Origin: Geodermatophilus obscurus
GTDB taxonomy: Bacteria; Actinomycetota; Actinomycetes; Mycobacteriales; Geodermatophilaceae
Length of the DNA: 64,000 bases
Reading direction: 5' to 3'
Assembly (NCBI RefSeq): GCF_900143215.1
Contig: NZ_FRDM01000003.1
Coordinates: 124,001-188,000 of the forward strand
This document shows positions 63,517-64,000 of the stretch, in pieces; within the stretch, counting starts at the first letter, position 1, and every line of letters begins with the position of its first letter. The notes beneath the pieces are model-generated. The model had not been told where the DNA came from and did no database searches. It saw only the letters and a program-made list of their open reading frames with translations. Made by a program: the position numbers and the translations under genes.

Positions 63517-64000
63517 GTCGAGGAGACGGCCCGTCCCACGGTGCGCATGCCCCGGGCGGTGTAGACGGCGGCGATCAGCGCCGTCGCCGACAGCAGCCAC
63601 AGCCCGGGCCGGTAGTTCCCCGTCCAGCCGTAGACGAGGCCCATCACCAGCGGCGGGGCGAAGCCGCCCAACCCGCCGGCGGCACCCACGATGCCGGTCA
63701 CCGCGCCGACCTCGCCGGGAGGGGCGGCGAGCGCGACGAGGGCGAACACGGCCCCGGACGACGCGCCGAGCGCCGCCGCCATGGCGAGGAAGGCGAGGGT
63801 CCCGATCGGCTGCAGCGGGCGCTCGAGCGCCGACACCGCGGCGAAGACGGTCACCACCGTGAAGCAGGCCGCCAGCACCGGCACCGGGTGCAGCCGGTCG
63901 GACAGCCAGCCACCGACCGGGCGCATCACCACGGCGAGGACCACGAAGCCGGCGGTGCGCAGGGCGGCATCGCCCGCATCCAGTCCGAACGCGTCGCGCA
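63513..64000 (-). CDS. narK: NarK/NasA-type nitrate/nitrite MFS transporter, N-terminus outside window
   Basis: The visible 162 residues are the C-terminal half of a NarK-family carrier. They include [20 protein letters not shown], the Gly-rich nitrate signature helix ([20 protein letters not shown]) and [20 protein letters not shown]. NarK exchanges nitrate and nitrite. The frame remains open at 64000. Its stop overlaps the convergent DUF2254 stop. Confidence 0.85.
   Translation of the reverse strand, partial: RDAFGLDAGDAALRTAGFVVLAVVMRPVGGWLSDRLHPVPVLAACFTVVTVFAAVSALERPLQPIGTLAFLAMAAALGASSGAVFALVALAAPPGEVGAVTGIVGAAGGLGGFAPPLVMGLVYGWTGNYRPGLWLLSATALIAAVYTARGMRTVGRAVSST

Overview
The window is very GC-rich and dense, with many GTG starts and 4-bp stop/start overlaps. 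Its gene families (Lrp/RocD/ALDH7 amine catabolism, MtrAB-like two-component genes, actinobacterial-type GH15 and G6PDH, F420-reductase-like sequence, DUF2254) point to a high-GC actinobacterium. Geodermatophilaceae or a relative is my best guess, but that is an inference from protein style only. No rRNA, tRNA or CRISPR array is visible.

Layout. 1-5.1 kb: end of a DUF2975 gene, then a minus-strand operon of an ALDH7-type dehydrogenase, an FAD oxidoreductase and an ornithine-type aminotransferase, diverging from an Lrp/AsnC regulator. 5.1-7.7 kb: metNIQ methionine ABC transporter. 8.2-8.9 kb: a NarL-type response regulator reduced to its receiver domain, followed by a decayed HTH remnant. 9.0-11.8 kb: a translationally coupled response regulator, sensor kinase and GerMN lipoprotein. 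11.9-12.7 kb: two STAS genes around a small membrane protein. 12.8-19.5 kb: a recombination island containing a remnant of mmsA, a Sak4/RecA-like ATPase interrupted in its Walker A motif by a class 3-type intein, an unknown gene with a palindromic promoter, RecD2 helicase and a second SSB. 19.7-30.7 kb: mixed metabolism and regulation (efflux MFS with TetR, aconitase with GntR, esterase fused to a DUF5519-like domain, VOC protein, a broken F420-reductase-like gene, MarR, FAD monooxygenase, acyl carrier protein).

30.8-50.5 kb is a benzoate/catechol catabolic island. Uptake is by BenE and two BenK/PcaK-type MFS carriers. BenA and BenB with a giant BenC-FCD-BenD fusion would convert benzoate to catechol. 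Two catechol 1,2-dioxygenases, CatB, two CatC, PcaD and PcaI carry catechol to 3-oxoadipyl-CoA. PcaJ and PcaF are not in the window. Regulators are a LysR between the divergent ben and cat operons and a large LAL-type LuxR at the end of the ben operon.

50.7-64 kb: phospholipase D-like protein, M20 amidohydrolase, TRIC-type channel, a coupled GH15/G6PDH pair, an LpqE/PCu(A)C-like lipoprotein, a stress protein diverging from a leaderless MarR gene, an inositol monophosphatase, a tandem universal stress protein, a GH15 remnant coupled to DUF2254, and the end of a NarK-type transporter.

The most unusual items are the triple fusion BenC-FCD-BenD, the class 3-type intein in a Sak4-like ATPase within a phage-style recombination module, and several gene remnants (mmsA, GH15, NarL HTH, F420 reductase) at the joints of blocks.
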